Below, piece after piece: positions 1 through 13,888 of a stretch of DNA of 64,000 nucleotides. This DNA comes from Trichoplax sp. H2 (lineage: Eukaryota; Placozoa; Uniplacotomia; Trichoplacea). Under the pieces are notes generated by a model that saw nothing but the letters and a program-made list of their open reading frames with translations, searched no databases and was not told the origin of the DNA. The translations under genes were made by a program, and so were the position numbers. The stretch is from contig NOWV01000101.1 in the NCBI GenBank assembly GCA_003344405.1, positions 1-64,000 of the forward strand, given 5' to 3'. Positions within the stretch are counted from its first letter, which is position 1; each line of letters opens with the position of its first letter.

Positions 1-1791
1 AGCAATCAGCAATGAACAAACACTGCTAACATCATCGTCGAATGTCTAAATAGAGATAATCTGGATAAAATCCATCACAAGGGATAGTAGCCAATTTCAA
101 GAATAATAGGATGCGTAATAACTCCTTGTTGTTCAACGTCAATCGATGGAAGTTGTCAAGTTATGAGAGAAAAAGAAAGCACCCTTTCCAATCAACCCCC
201 TCCCCTATCCATCGATCCAAGCTATATTGAGTGACTATAGTAGTCCTGCACAGCATGGCCTACAGACTGAGTATGCTCTCAAGCAATGTCGCTTGTACTC
301 AAATACGGTATACTCTACTCTACAGCGAAATGCACTATAGTACACTTGTAATGGTAGGACACCAATGCGCCAACCAAGCATGCCCTACCATCGTTAACCA
401 AATGCTCCACTGAGGATGATATGGTTGACATTAGTATACCACTTGCAGTTAGTCAAATTCATCATCTCAACCACTATCACAGCATAGATTGATTCGCAAC
501 TAGCTTTACTCCTAGCTGTCATCATGTACAGTAGACTGATAACAGCCACATTGGCCTGCCAACTTGTTGGCTTAATGCATAAACGTTTGTTGAAACTTAC
601 TTTTGGACAACACCTCCCAACATCTTGTAAATGCAATTCCTCTTTTTCTTTAGCCCAATTTTATACTGCCAAAAATGTTGTCCATAACAATCTTTCAACG
701 AAAGTAAGATATTGTAGACTCTACGGTCATTTTTAGGACTTGATGATAGATCAATCGCTGCCGGCCTAGAATTGGATAGGGCTAAAATCATTACTATTTT
801 TACATGCGCAATCTACAATTGCACACTTAAATGTCTATACTTGCCGCTAACGTAAATCAATTGAGACCAAGACGTAAAGAGAAACATAGTCTAACATTAG
901 AACTTTTTTATTGACAGTCTTGATCATTATCGTCCCCGTATGTCAACAATCATGCCATGACATTCATACTGAACTAGCTTGTAATGATAAAACAAAATGG
1001 ATTGGAAAATGGCAATTAAAATTACATAAACGAGAATGATTAACATTACTCTGTAATAGACTTATAACGTCTACGACTTAACCATGGCTAAGTCGTTATT
1101 CACCGCTATATTTCAATATGCTCTTTCCAACAAGTCATCGGTAGAGGTTACCTCTTACCCGATACTATGAGCTATCATAATGGTGGACATGTAGTAAAGC
1201 TATTATATCATGACCTATCGGTAATAATGATGTTCACAAATTGCTTGGATCTTGGATCTATTGAAAGCATACTTGCAAATCGCAATAAATTAGCAATGTA
1301 AACTCATCACTTAGTCATGATGCTACTTCAATTAACTATACGAGTATACTAGCTTTTAATTCAAACTTAAAATATCTCTTCCCAGTTGTCAAATGATATT
1401 ATGATTATCTATTTCACATACAACTCAGTACGACAGACATGCAATATATTACATTCACTTCGCTAGCTGTTGTTAATAATATGTGTACACTATGTACTGA
1501 TTATAACCATAGACGATTTCTAATGCGTCTTGTTTCTTCGGTGCTACCCTGTATTCGCACGATTAGTGTGCGGTATACAGGACGTAATTGCAATATTGTC
1601 AACCTAACTTTACTACATTACACATTAGAAGACTACTTGCAATTATTAATTATTTTATTGCCGTACATTTACATTTTATATAGTCTTAAAATGTTTTTTA
1701 CTTATGAAACTACGAGTATAACAGAACCTGCTGTTTGTAGATGATAGGCTTTACTAACTCGCATACAACTCTTCATGAATTCATACTATAG
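1..1791. other. No gene recognised (left edge)
   Basis: I see no convincing exon, RNA gene or strong repeat here. Short open frames exist on both strands but show no recognisable domain. The 5' UTR and the first ATG-bearing exon of the sorting nexin to the right probably lie in this stretch, because the first exon I can recognise (from 1792) follows an in-frame stop at its splice acceptor and carries no initiator ATG. Confidence 0.5.
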
Positions 1792-4700
1792 TTATCGCGG
1801 TTTCTCATATGGACTGGCTGTGCAGTGGCCCTTGCTTTTTACAACTTTGGGTGGAAGAATTGTCTGTTGATTGCCTTTTATTTGGGTCTCTTTATTGTTG
1901 GGTAAGCTCAATCGCATTGAATTTGCTGTATAACATTTAATACAAAATAGTAGTCGGTATTAGAGGAATCATTACACACAATGAGAGTGTATTAGTCAAC
2001 AATTGTAATTTTGTGTACGTATCACTCTATCGGATCATCATTAGTTTAGTATTTTTTTACATTATGTATAAAGCTGCAGTGCCAGTAATTCTGTAGAAAG
2101 ATTGAGGCTATTCTAAAATGACCTTATGGCCACAATATTGTAATTAACTTAGTATTTGTAGTCATCCCTAAACTCTATGATATAGGCTCACTAGGCTACA
2201 GATCGCTTATGCTGTACCTACAAGTCTGAATCTAGTAGCAAATGTACGTGCATCATCAGTAGCAACCGATTATAAGCTCTACTAAATTAATTGCAAACCT
2301 AAAGTAAAACAATTTAATCCTAAAAAATTGTTATATGCACATTAAGCTAGTCATTATGGAACTGCAATCAATTACCTTATAGACAATACTGCCACGAAGC
2401 AACATTGTTGTTAGCTCCACTCAGTGTACTGTATTAATGACCGTAAAACTGCGATCTAAAAGCTACACTAAATCATTTATCGATTGTAAAGGCATCAAAA
2501 ATATCCTTTAAGCCCGATGCAATCATTTCGTATTTCATTCGGTATACTATAAGGATTATTTTAAATACCATAACCCCTTATATTATTCGCAATTCTAGGT
2601 GGCTCGGGTACTTGTACAGTAATGCACTTGCTAGCATACAAAATATTTGGATTGACAATAAGCTAATTCGATTACCGAGAAATAAAATCGGAATTGACAA
2701 GGTAACTAATTTACCCTAACAATTATAATAAGTAATAACGTGGCCTTGGCGTAATATACTGTTGCATTTTGTAGTTTGCAACCTTGCTATTATAACTTTG
2801 TTTCATTGGTAAGTAACTGTGTTTCCTTTATAAGTAACGATGTAGCAGTCATCTATTTATTTTTTAACATTTAGTGTTAAATATTATATAACTGTTTACT
2901 GTATGATATTGACTATTACTGTTTGTAGTAGATGCAAGTACTTCTAAGCTGAATTATGTTCTCCATTGCTTCAGATTGTCGAGACTGTCACCGAGGGTGA
3001 ACGTCAGTATAAACTTGACAAGCGATTAACTGGTGCTAGCATTATTGATGGACCATTGCAAGATGTATAAAAATTTGATTCATAAATATTGCGAATAAAC
3101 TGATCGTTACCTAGATTTATCGAATTGCTTATAATTATCGATTATATCGTTTATAAATTTTATATAAAAGGTAATTACTTACGCCTTTCGAGATTACATA
3201 CATCCATGGTACGACAGTATCTCTGGACATCCGGAATTTATTTACGAGCTGCAGCAAGCGATACAAAAGGTTTTAATCAATTTCGCTATAAGGTAATCTA
3301 AGGATGTTCTCGATATCGTTAAAAATTTCGTACGAAAAGCTGACACTCGATCGAGTTTCTGTACGTTACGACTTAATAGTGATATTATTTTTATCTTTTC
3401 TTGTGAAAATACCAATAAACAGGTACAGTGTAGTAGAGATAATAAAACACTAACAGCTGACACGTAGCTGAAAGACAGTAGAATGTTATTTAATACTACT
3501 TGTCATTGACAGTAAATTTCTATAAGTCTCAGTAATCAACCTTTATCCTACCAGTAGCCTGTAACATTCAATAGACTAACCAGTATTGCCCTTGCTATTT
3601 GTATGCCTGGGTCAATTTATGATAATGCCTATCATATAAGTTATCTAAGTAACTATGTTTATTAGCTACAGTACTGCGACATATTTTCATAAACATCACT
3701 CCTAATGTTATACTAATCGTTGTTACAACAGGGCAAAAGATGCTGATTGGGTTAGGTTGATTACTGCCACCTGCATTGATGATTTCGCTTCACATATTCG
3801 ACTTTTCAATAAAGCAGTTCAACAGAGAAAGAAAGAAAGAGAAGGAAAACAAGAGAAACCTGTTCAGAGTAAGTAATTTAAAAGAAAATATTGTGACCTC
3901 TATTAATAAACATTATAGTTTAAAAATATTTATGCAATCAACTTTATTTATAAATTCATCGGCAACTTCGTATTGCAAATTTATTTAGTAATTTGTAATT
4001 TTAATTTTACAAAACGCAATTCATATTGGTGAAATTACGTTGTAACAGATGAAAGATTTGTTTTGTCATTCTAAACACTTCGTTCGAAAGTAATCCTTTA
4101 TTTACCAAATTTGCTTATATTTGTTAAATAATAGTTGAGCGTGCTCTAGCTGAAATCGAAGTTATATTTTTCCGATTTGAAAAAGTTATGGAAAAACAAT
4201 CTATTACCAGAGAGAAAATTTGCACTTGCCCTGAAGTGGAACGAGGTTTGTAATCTCTTATATACTATGCAATTACCTATAAATAGCATACTCGAATCAG
4301 TAGTTTTTAAAATTTTCGATACTATTATTATCGTACATGTAGTTAGTAAAACGAAAACTATTTTATCTTGGTGCATCGTAACATGAAATCTAAAATAAAG
4401 TTGTACTTTAAATATTGCAGCTTTTCTACAAGACTTAGTTGAGATTCTTCTCTATCAATATCTTTCTCCGGATGACTTTGGGAACACGGTTTTGAGATCC
4501 CTTGCAAGGGTATCATATATACTTAAAAATAAATTTAAGTAATCCTTGAACCAGTTATGAAATTAAGTGGCTTAATCATTATAAATAATCATAAATTATT
4601 TTCTTATTTCATAAGGAAATCATTGTATCTAGTGTAGTAATACCTACAATAAATATTTTATGCGATCCAGATTTTATAAACGGGATGATCATTACCTGGG

Positions 4701-7700
4701 TTAGTGTATATGAAAAGTAAAAGAGCACTTTTACCTAGTCGAAAATTAATGAAATCATCGCTGATAACATTACTATAAAACATTTTAATCCTTATTATAG
4801 ATGAAAGAAAATTCTTTTAATTTCGATTCCTTTATTACTGCTATCAGGTAATACATTTGCGCTAGAAAAATAATAGGCTATACATAATTTGTTGCCAAGC
4901 TAATATCCTGAACGATATCTTTTTAACATACAGAACTACAAGACGTATGCCGGATATAACAGAAACATTACAAAGTGTAGAAACTGAAATTATGCGAGTC
5001 CAAAGGCAGGATACTGAAGGTTATCTTTATATCAATGTCAATTATTTACTACCATTTACAACGCACATAATATTTCTACACTTCTAAACAACTGCCTATT
5101 GAATAATTTTGGCATGCTTTAGACGCTAAACACCAATTGAATAATTTGAATAGCATTAAACGTGAATGTAATGCTATCTTGAAATATTTGCAAAGGCCTG
5201 AAGAAAATGTAAGAAGATGTCAAATTTTATTACAGTTTTGCTTCATTCTCTTTAAGAATTTTTGGTAATTTCAGTCAATCGTAAATTCGATTTTATGATA
5301 ACCTTCATTATCGTATTACAACTATCCTTTCTAGGATGACCTTGATGATTCGAAGCAAGTGTTACCTGACTTACCGCTACATGCAATTATTAGTAATAAT
5401 ACAGCGTTGTTATATTTTATGGGTTAGTTACCGGGATAAACCACTTTCTTACCTACGTTATACGTAGGCGTGAATAATTTCGTAATATTGGCCTTCATAA
5501 TTGCTTACTTAGAGTATCTAGACAGTATTGGTGGAAAAGCCAAGGCCTATCTAAGCTTCTGGCTGAATATTGAAGTCTGTATAAAATATACGCCTAACAT
5601 AATCAACAATTTTCCTTTATTTTAATGAAAATTACCAATTTTATTCTAATCACCTTTCGAAGTTAACTAAGGTTACGTTTACTGTTTTTAAACTAAATAG
5701 TGCTTCCGTACATCTGCTGAACAGCAAATCTCTGCAGTATTACTTAACGATACCAGAGAAGGAGACGAGGTAAGAATGGATTTTATCATTGATAAAATAC
5801 TTATATATGTGCATCTTAAGTAACAAAACTTTACGATTATGGAAGAAAGTACTTCTCGTGACGTAATTGTGTGTATGACGTCCATATTACCTTGTTAGTC
5901 AATATAATAATTTCAAATTTTGGGATTGTGTAGGGTGGGGTTGAACCTGACCTAGAAACTTTAAGAGTTGCTGCCTTCAATCTTTTTGATGAATACCTCT
6001 GCGAGCAGGTAGTTAATTCTATTAGTAAGAGTTCGAATTGAAAATGCCATTTTATGAAAGTGCTTTTAAGGATTATTTTACTAACAAAACCAGGCTGACC
6101 AGCAAGTCGCTTTGAATCCCCAGACGGTAAAAAAATTATATGAAAATATAAAGCTGTCTATACCATCAGTCGATATGTTCGACACATGCCAGGAAGAGGT
6201 ACTTAAATTTTATTATCGGAATAAAGATGACTTACGATGAACAGCGCAGCTTAATTAATCTCTTTTTTTCGACTTTGAAATATCGGATGTCTTGATAGGC
6301 TTACCATATCCTCTTACATGATTTTTGTCCCGCGTTCAAGAGAAGCCAATTTTATTATGGGTAAATATGAATATTAAAGGCTTATGGATCTATTTTAAGA
6401 ACCGCATCTTCACGTCCATTAAACACTAAATTAGAATTTGCTAACAATTGTAGGTGTTGTGTAGACTTGGGGATGGTGAAAGATGAAGCAAAGAACTGTA
6501 CGAACTAACTAGAATTATAAATAAAATGTTAATCAGCTTTTTTTGTAGATTAACACACTATATTTCTTGTTTAATGGTTAGCTTCTGTCGGTTCCGATAT
6601 TGAAGAAGAGTCACAAAATATAGCGCCTGTATCTCCGGTTAGCTTTAACGTATCATTAACAATCTATTTCCGTAATTTTATTAAATTGCTTCATAATTAT
6701 TTTTATTTTAAGGTCTCTGATAATAATCATGACCCATTAAGTGAAAACTCGCAAGTTTCAAATACAAATAGCACTGATGGAGACCACAGCACTTCACAGC
6801 AAACGAATGTCAGTCTCAATGGTGTATCATTTACCGTGGCAGTTACTACTATAGGTACAAATGTATCAGGATGTTGACCATATATTTTATAGTATAATCG
6901 TAAACATACGCTATAATTGGCATGAATATCTGTATTTGTCTAATAAATATGCACAGGTGTAACAAAAAATGCATCTACGGGTACTGGAAAAACCTATGCC
7001 GTGTACGCAATCAGTGTTACCAAGCACAGCCCAACCGGAGATGAAAGTTGGGAGGTATACCGCCGTTACAGTGATTTTCACGATTTGCATATGCAATTAA
7101 AAGAAAAGGTAACTATACATTCATTTATCTCTATTTAAGTTAGCTATATTCTATTAGTGAAAGTTGCTAGCAATCAAGCAATTGTAGTAGAAAAAGTCCG
7201 AAAATGTCTCATTTGTGTTATAATATCCATCCATTCCGATTTAATAGTTAGGTGGTAAGTTGAGTATTTCATTACCTGGAAAGAGAACTTTTGGAAATAA
7301 TCTTGATAAGGCGTTCTTGGAATCTCGACGTCGAAAATTAGATCTTTACTTAAAGGTACTAGCATAGTGTTACAATATTCGTAAAATCTCTAAAGATAGA
7401 TTGAAAATTTTGAAATATGCATTGCCGTTAAGTTCTTTAACATTGAATGAAATATTGTTTAGGGTATTGTTGATCCAGAGTTTATGAATATGCATAAAAG
7501 CCTTATCGTTATCATCGCTAGCTTTCTGGAGCCAGGTTCTTATAATAAAGAAAAAAATAATATACTAAGAAAGGTAATAGTCTTTAGCTATACCTTAAAT
7601 GACAATAAATTTGTATTTTATTTATTCGTCTAGATGTGTTGATGCTTTGTTCTAATTCTTAAAATGATATTGCTATAAAGTAATTATAATTGTAAAATAA

Positions 7701-9209
7701 ATTAGATGCCGTAGCACTTACATTCGACATATTTAATGATCCTACTGTCACTAATCGTTGATATGGTTTCAAACTTTCCCCTAGATGGACACATTTGTTA
7801 CACCTTTCCGGGATTCTGTTAATACTGCCGTAAAATTAGTAGACCAGAACTTATTCAAACCTTTAGATCAGAACGTTACGAAGAAAATATCTGTTGGACT
7901 TAACCGAGTTTTCGACAAAGTAATTATTGGCAAATCTTTTGTTGCATTATAGCTCTGTTATTGTAATTATTAACATATGATTTTCTTTAAATAGCCATTT
8001 CAAACTAGTAAGGTAAAAGGTGATACTGATCCTGAACTCAACACTCATGGCAGTACTAAAGTTGCAGCGCGCTTACTTTCGAATGAGGTATACCAATCTG
8101 TATTTAATCAGCCTAGAATATGCATGATATAATATGTACGCTTGCAATTGAAGTTATACCCCCTGACTAATCGAATATTGTAATAATCCAATGGTAGTCT
8201 ATCGATGATGATAGCATCCCTCTCCGTATCCTTCTTTTATTAATGGACGAAGTATTTGATTTTCAAAAGAAGTATGCGCTCTTCATTGTATTTCATGTGT
8301 CGCTGATGCACATTCATATAATTGTATCATTTGCTACTCTTTACTCACTAAATGAGACTAAAGTTATATTTTTCGTGACCTATTTTTGCAGGAATCAATG
8401 GCTGGAAAGGCATAAAATTATGTTAAGCTTCTTAAAGCAAATGATTAAAGCGACGTATGGAGATAAATTGAATCGGTAAAACATATAGTGCGATCAGACT
8501 ATTGATGTATTGTGCTTCAATGCAAGCAACCACGTCAATGCTTAATTTAAACTTACCTGTTACTCATATAGAAAAATTATTGATCAAGTGCAGTATCTTA
8601 CATCGTCCGAACAAATCGCACAATATGTACGACAACTCAGGTTCAGTGTATAGCTAATTTCGAATAAGAACTTAAGCTAATTTTCTGTGTAGTTCTTATT
8701 AATTATCTGAGTATTATATATGTTAATGCAGAGATATATTATGGCCGAACGGTGTATTAGCGGAACCTACGCCTGAAAGGAAATCAGAACAAAAATCACG
8801 AGCCCGGATTGTTGCTTTAGCTAAAATGTTGGGAAGTGTTCCAGGTAACACATTATAAATTACAGGCATCTTTCTAAAGATAGATAATTAATTAAAAACA
8901 TTTACATTACGCAAATACTAGATGATCTGAGAAGAATCATAGGGTCGGAAACTTGTACGGGAGGAATTGTTAGGTTTGTCACATTATTTTCTATTTCGAG
9001 CTTTACTCATTTAGGTAACTTTATTGAGAAGTTTTTGATGTAGTATTGATGTAACTTTCATTTTTTCGCAAAGGGTTTTCAATATGTTTCAACAAGCAAA
9101 CCTGAATAAGCGTTTATTTTACACTATGATTGAAGCAATTTCCGAATCTGTCTTCCCAGAAACTTTTAGCGATATTTTTGCTAAGCTCTATGCTCACCAT
9201 TGTAAATGA
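1792..9209 (+). CDS. SNX13: SNX13-like sorting nexin (TM-PXA-RGS-PX-nexin C)
   Basis: Membrane-anchored sorting nexin. Family members bind phosphoinositides through PX and act at ER-endosome/lipid-droplet contacts; SNX13 RGS has been reported to act on G-alpha-s. Phase-consistent exons: 2975-3064, 3171-3292, 3732-3868, 4135-4245, 4421-4509, 4616-4699 (PXA, with RLTGASIIDGPLQ and RDYIHPWY); 4801-4847, 4934-5019, 5123-5208 (linker); 5335-5422, 5513-5574, 5701-5769, 5934-6008, 6094-6198, 6299-6360 (RGS); 6582-6637, 6713-6854 (polar linker); 6957-7108, 7248-7355, 7463-7573 (PX, VYRRYSDFHDLH); 7785-7919, 7995-8087, 8198-8271, 8392-8475, 8572-8640, 8732-8844, 8922-8973, 9074-9209 (nexin C: LLLLMDEVFDF, ILWPNGVLAEPTPER; TGA at 9207). 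Tentative 5' exons: 1792-1901, a hydrophobic membrane segment, and 2775-2808. Unresolved: the initiator exon, and the 6360-to-6582 junction, which has incompatible phases and probably hides one small exon. SNX13 fits better than SNX14/19/25 because of the nexin-C motifs. Confidence 0.9.
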
Positions 9210-11395
9210 ATTAAATTCTTAATATGTGACTTTTACCGGTTTTCAACTGTTTAAAATATAATTTTAGCTATATTTTTTTGTGCTTTAAGCACTCAATTTG
9301 TATCATATAGTGCATACGTTTGAATGAATTGTTAAAAGCCTTGGCTCTTTAATAGTCTTGAGAATTTTTACTTTATATCTAATGCTAGAAAACTTGTTTT
9401 ATCGTACGTTACTGTATTTGTGCACACTATCAACGATCAAAGAAAGTTTTCGGTTAATTTTGATCAAGTGCCTTTTAATCTGAAACACCTAGTATGATAT
9501 AACATGCGATCAATATAGCGAGTAGTAAGCATATCAATTTGAAAATGGAGTGCGATAGTACTCATATAACAACATACTTTATGACAAATTAGAAAGGAAC
9601 AGTTATTTGTAAGTTGTTAAGTCTAGAATAAAATGTAACTCCTTCGATTTCATTTACCGATTGCATCAATTTAGTAAAGTGTTTTGGGCCTTAAACGGAT
9701 CATTTTATGACATTACATCATTTTAGAGATATTGAAGTTATGAACATGATTGCAAAGTTTGAACCCTGCGACAGTGAAACTACCTTCAGTTTATTGCTAT
9801 GAAAGATAGCAGCTAATACTATAACTACCACTGATGTATGCTACGGTACACAACACATAAATTGAAAGATTTCCTTCAATATGATATTTATCCAGCCTCA
9901 TTAACTAGTACATATTATCATGGAGAGTATAAGTACTGTATATCTACTATGTTATTATGCTCATTTCGATAACACCTTCTTAGCCGAATACTGGGGTAGG
10001 GCTTTTAAAAACTCGTGAAGGCATTTCCGATCAACATCTAATATTAGAATCACGAAGCATAACCACATTACTGATTATCTTTACTTAATACACTTAGATG
10101 TCTAGAATAAAATTTTGATTTATTTAATTTTGAAAGCAATAAAAATTTACGATCACAATCATCCTTCATATATCAACGTTCATACTATATTTTCCATAGA
10201 ATTGCAACTATTTACCAATGAGTAATTACGTGATATCTACTAAACAGAGCTATCACGTATTAATGGATACAGGAGAACATGATTATGTGTACAGATGGAT
10301 CACATTCTACAATAGTATGGATGGATACACGCTTATATATACTCGTAAGTATGCTATTTCAAGAGGCAACAGTACTCATCAATGGCATATATGTGTGTTC
10401 TAATTGTTTACGTTATCCAATACATTAGCTAATAGTTATGCGATATAATTAACTATAGCTAATTCTACAGTATGTATAACGAACTGAATAAATATTGTAA
10501 GAAGGGCCTTTCTTGGGATTCTCTATTCTGACTGCAACTCTGGTCAGTTATATCCCAGCGCTACTGCAAATACGTGTATATGAATTGACTTGTGTAAGGT
10601 GTCGTAGTTCTAAACTATATGCACATTGATCCTAGAAATATACCTATGAGGGTATTATTACAACCATACTATGAAACTGAGAACGTTTTAACTAAAATAT
10701 CATTGAATAATGAATCGTATAAATTCTACAACACATATGGCTATATCTATCTTATATGCTGTACGTACTACATACTACATGACAATAAGTATCTTTAAGG
10801 TTTCGACAATGATGTGAATATTTCATATCCTCTGCAACATTTCTGAAGTTTGTTATTACACTATTAGCATCTTTCAAAAACAGGAAGTTAAAAATAAATT
10901 ATCTTTTCTATCAAATATAATCTATATTATCATTTCATAAATTGATTTAAACCTCATATCATAGTTATATTAATTATAGCTGCAAATTACTGTGAAATGG
11001 CAACGACTGCTAGTTGTACTACAACGTTACTTTCAATAATATAATTAATTCATAGACGTGATAGTAATAAAAATTGACTAATAGTATAAAATTCAAGTAT
11101 TGCGCATAATTTTACCTCTAATTTTGAAAGATTAGCGCCAGAATAGAACGCAGAATGTATGCGCTAAATTAAGGATGATAGCGATATATGACAATTAACC
11201 ATCTACGAAAAAATCTCTACTATTGTCTTGCTTGATACTATTCTTTTACTAAATAATTATTGTAATAAATACATATAAACAGATTGATTATGACACACTT
11301 TGTAATCAGAGTCCTTACAGGATAACCACAAGACAGTTAATCATCATGAAGAAGAGACCGCTGAATGTATTTGTGTAGTTCAAAGTAAGTTGGTA
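9210..11395. other. Intergenic, AT-rich, nothing recognised
   Basis: This lies between the SNX13 stop and the stop codon of the minus-strand glycosyltransferase. It should hold both 3' UTRs. I see no RNA gene, clear tandem repeat or coding exon. A 61-codon open frame at 10218-10403 has no recognisable features and is probably chance. Confidence 0.5.
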
Positions 11396-12574
11396 TTATA
11401 CAATTCGCGGAGCCATTTGTAATGCCATTTGGTACATTTGTTTCATCAAGCCAACTTTGACTATGCCATGCTCTGCAAATCGACGACCAACCTCATAGCG
11501 TGAGAAACGATGATTAGGTCTCAAATAAGGATAGTAAACGTGAAATCCAGGATGGTTTCGCGGTCGTACCTTGATTTTACTAGCCAATATGCCAATATAG
11601 ACATCATCGATTGACTGCAGTATTTTGACGTGGGGAGCTACATCAAGCATTTGCGACAAGACATCGAAGGAGAGTACATAAGCAAAGCCAGAAACAAATG
11701 GCGGAAAGGTTTCACCTTTATAATCGTCATAGGACACATAATATTTATGTGTTTTAAGACGACATGGCTTCAAGGCAGTACGTTCAGCTAGTCGACCAAC
11801 AAAAAATTTTTGCGCTTTATTACCCATACTAGCTAAATAGTGGTAGAGTTTTGGAGCATTAACGAAGACATCATCATCACCTTTATAGATAAATACTGGT
11901 TTACAATACTTAGCAGCCCAAGTCATACCGAATAATGTTTTACGAGTTAAATTTTTAACATGCTCGACGATATCAGTCAAGACTATGTCACCATAGAGCT
12001 TGGCTTCTTTTTCGACTAATTTCCTAATAGTAGCATTTAATGACAGGCTAACAACAAACACTGTACGCCATGCATTGCCTTTCTTGGGGCTTCTTAATGT
12101 AAAATAGCTGCTATTTCCCCATGTTTGACGGATACTTAAACGACGATGGAAATGTTCTGCTTTACTATTGATGGTCAATAGCACATATACGGGTGCTGGA
12201 CAAGGTTTAAGTCCACGTTTTGGCTTGACGACTGTGCAATTTTTACAAATTGGTATTGATTTGTTGGCGTTTTCTCCATCATTATTATTTTGATTGTTAG
12301 TACTGTTGATGCCAGTTAAATTATTATCATTATTGCTTATATTGTTATTGATATCATTATTCTCCACAATAGACAATTTTTTTATTGCAGAACGTCGAAA
12401 GGCTTCTTCTGATTCAATGATGGGAATTTTTTTAACTGGCTTAGGAAATAACAAGAGTAAGAGAGTGACGCAAATAAAACAGACAAGCAAGCAATACTTG
12501 TAAAATGTCTTCATTGCACGAGTACCAATGGCTAAAATGGTGTCCACTCTTTTAATGTACATTGACGATGACAC
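11396..12574 (-). CDS. Beta-1,3-glycosyltransferase, family GT31 (copy A)
   Basis: Intronless, 392 codons. Predicted type II Golgi enzyme that transfers a hexose from a UDP-sugar in beta-1,3 linkage. Seen in sequence: short cytoplasmic tail; membrane anchor about residues 22-43; Asn-rich stem (71-100, mostly N with S/T/D); then the galactosyltransferase domain with RLSIRQTWG (145-153), NLTRKTL (208-214), the metal-binding DxD-type motif YKGDDDVFVN (230-239; DDD 233-235), FVSGFAYVLS (293-302) and the acidic motif SIDDVYIG (321-328). These match family PF01762, where the acidic triplet binds Mn/UDP-sugar. Met codons at 1, 5 and 21 are all possible starts; 21 would still keep the anchor. Donor and acceptor specificity cannot be read from sequence. 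A paralogue in the same orientation lies at 22977-24254. Confidence 0.9.
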   Translation of the reverse strand: MSSSMYIKRVDTILAIGTRAMKTFYKYCLLVCFICVTLLLLLFPKPVKKIPIIESEEAFRRSAIKKLSIVENNDINNNISNNDNNLTGINSTNNQNNNDGENANKSIPICKNCTVVKPKRGLKPCPAPVYVLLTINSKAEHFHRRLSIRQTWGNSSYFTLRSPKKGNAWRTVFVVSLSLNATIRKLVEKEAKLYGDIVLTDIVEHVKNLTRKTLFGMTWAAKYCKPVFIYKGDDDVFVNAPKLYHYLASMGNKAQKFFVGRLAERTALKPCRLKTHKYYVSYDDYKGETFPPFVSGFAYVLSFDVLSQMLDVAPHVKILQSIDDVYIGILASKIKVRPRNHPGFHVYYPYLRPNHRFSRYEVGRRFAEHGIVKVGLMKQMYQMALQMAPRIV

Positions 12575-12914
12575 TGGAAATAGATGGCGGACGTAATCGA
12601 TGTTCTCTTGACTAGAATCAATCCTCAGTCTCCAAGGTAGTCGATGTTTGTTGCCAATGACTTCCTCTACCTCTACAACTTAAATTACTGAATGATTGGT
12701 GGTTGATCTTCATTGACAAGGTACCAACATTAGCTCATCCATGGCATTTGTCCGCCATTAGGTTGGGTTAGCGTCTGCAGATTGCTAGATTGCACACTAC
12801 TAGTAGATGCATCTTCCTCCGACGCTTAGTTTACAGCATGCGTTCTTGTGCGCACGCGTGAGAAGATAGGCCACTTGATCGGACGGTCGGACATTTCTGC
12901 CACATGTGAGTCAT

Positions 12915-12946
12915 ATTAATTAATTTAATTTAATTTAATTTAATTA
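12915..12946. repeat. AT-rich pentanucleotide microsatellite
   Basis: About five to six copies of a TTTAA/TAATT unit upstream of the GT31 copy A gene, immediately left of the hairpin-containing tandem array. Confidence 0.85.
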
Positions 12947-13277
12947 TCACCTACTCGTAGATCATTTCCATTTGTTATAATTTCATGAAGCCAATGTTCG
13001 ATTCTGTAATTCGCTTATTTTTCTAAATAAAGCAGCATTGCATTGAAATCTATTCAATTTTAGTTAGTTCTGTTCGAAAGCAATTATGCAAGGTCATTGA
13101 TGTTGTTGAATATGTAGAAGTGATTAAGAAAAATAGACATAGAAGATCCATACGAAGTGCCTAATTTTTCGTGCTTCATTGGGTCTTAACAATCTGTCCG
13201 TCCGATCATGCCCAGTCTAGTCCATTCGGACGGTCGGACAATATAGCACATCTTTTACTATAATACTGGCCTATTCC

Positions 13278-13316
13278 ATGGACTACTAAAAGAAAAGCTT
13301 ACTTTTAGTAGTCCAT
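13278..13316. repeat. Perfect hairpin, 15-bp arms (array copy 1)
   Basis: The left arm ATGGACTACTAAAAG (13278-13292) is the exact reverse complement of 13302-13316, with a 9-nt loop between them. It recurs at the same place in each array unit. Confidence 0.9.
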
Positions 13317-13515
13317 AGCAATTATGCAAGGTAATTGATGTTGTTGAATATGTAGAAGTGATTAAGAAAAATAGACATAGAAGATCCATACGAAGTACCT
13401 AAATTTTCGTGCTTCATTGGGTGTTAACAGTCTGTCCGTCCGATCATGCCCAGTCTAGTCCATTCGGACGGTCGGACAATATGGCACATCTTTTACTATA
13501 ATACTGGACTATTCC

Positions 13516-13554
13516 ATGGACTGCTAAAAGAAAAGCTTACTTTTAGTAGTCCAT
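13516..13554. repeat. Hairpin, 15-bp arms, one mismatch (array copy 2)
   Basis: Same structure as the copy at 13278, but one base in the left arm (CTGCT for CTACT) breaks a single pair. It lies 3 bp before the assembly gap. Confidence 0.88.
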
Positions 13555-13557
13555 AAC

Positions 13558-13577
13558 NNNNNNNNNNNNNNNNNNNN
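13558..13577. other. Assembly gap (20 N)
   Basis: Twenty undetermined bases inside a tandem array, where collapse or mis-joining of repeat copies is likely. Confidence 0.98.
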
Positions 13578-13849
13578 GTAATTCGCTTATTTTTCTAAAT
13601 AAAGCAGCATTACATTGAAATCTATTCAATTTTAGTTAGTTCTGTTCGAAAGCAATTATGCAAGATCATTGATGTTGTTGAATATGTAGAAGTGATTAAG
13701 AAAAATAGACATAGAAGATCCATACGAAGTACCTAATTTTTCGTGCTTCATTGGGTCTTAAAAGTCTGTCCATCCGATCATGCCCAGTCTAGTCTATTCG
13801 GACGCTCGGACGATATGGCACATCTTTTACTATAATACTGGCCTATTCC

Positions 13850-13888
13850 ATGGACTACTAAAAGAAAAGCTTACTTTTAGTAGTCCAT
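13850..13888. repeat. Perfect hairpin, 15-bp arms (array copy 3)
   Basis: Arms 13850-13864 and 13874-13888 are exact reverse complements around a 9-nt loop, as in copy 1. Confidence 0.9.

Noticed and set aside
1439-1744. 101-codon plus-strand open frame upstream of SNX13
   Set aside because: No similarity to sorting nexins or any domain; its frame does not connect to the membrane exon at 1792.
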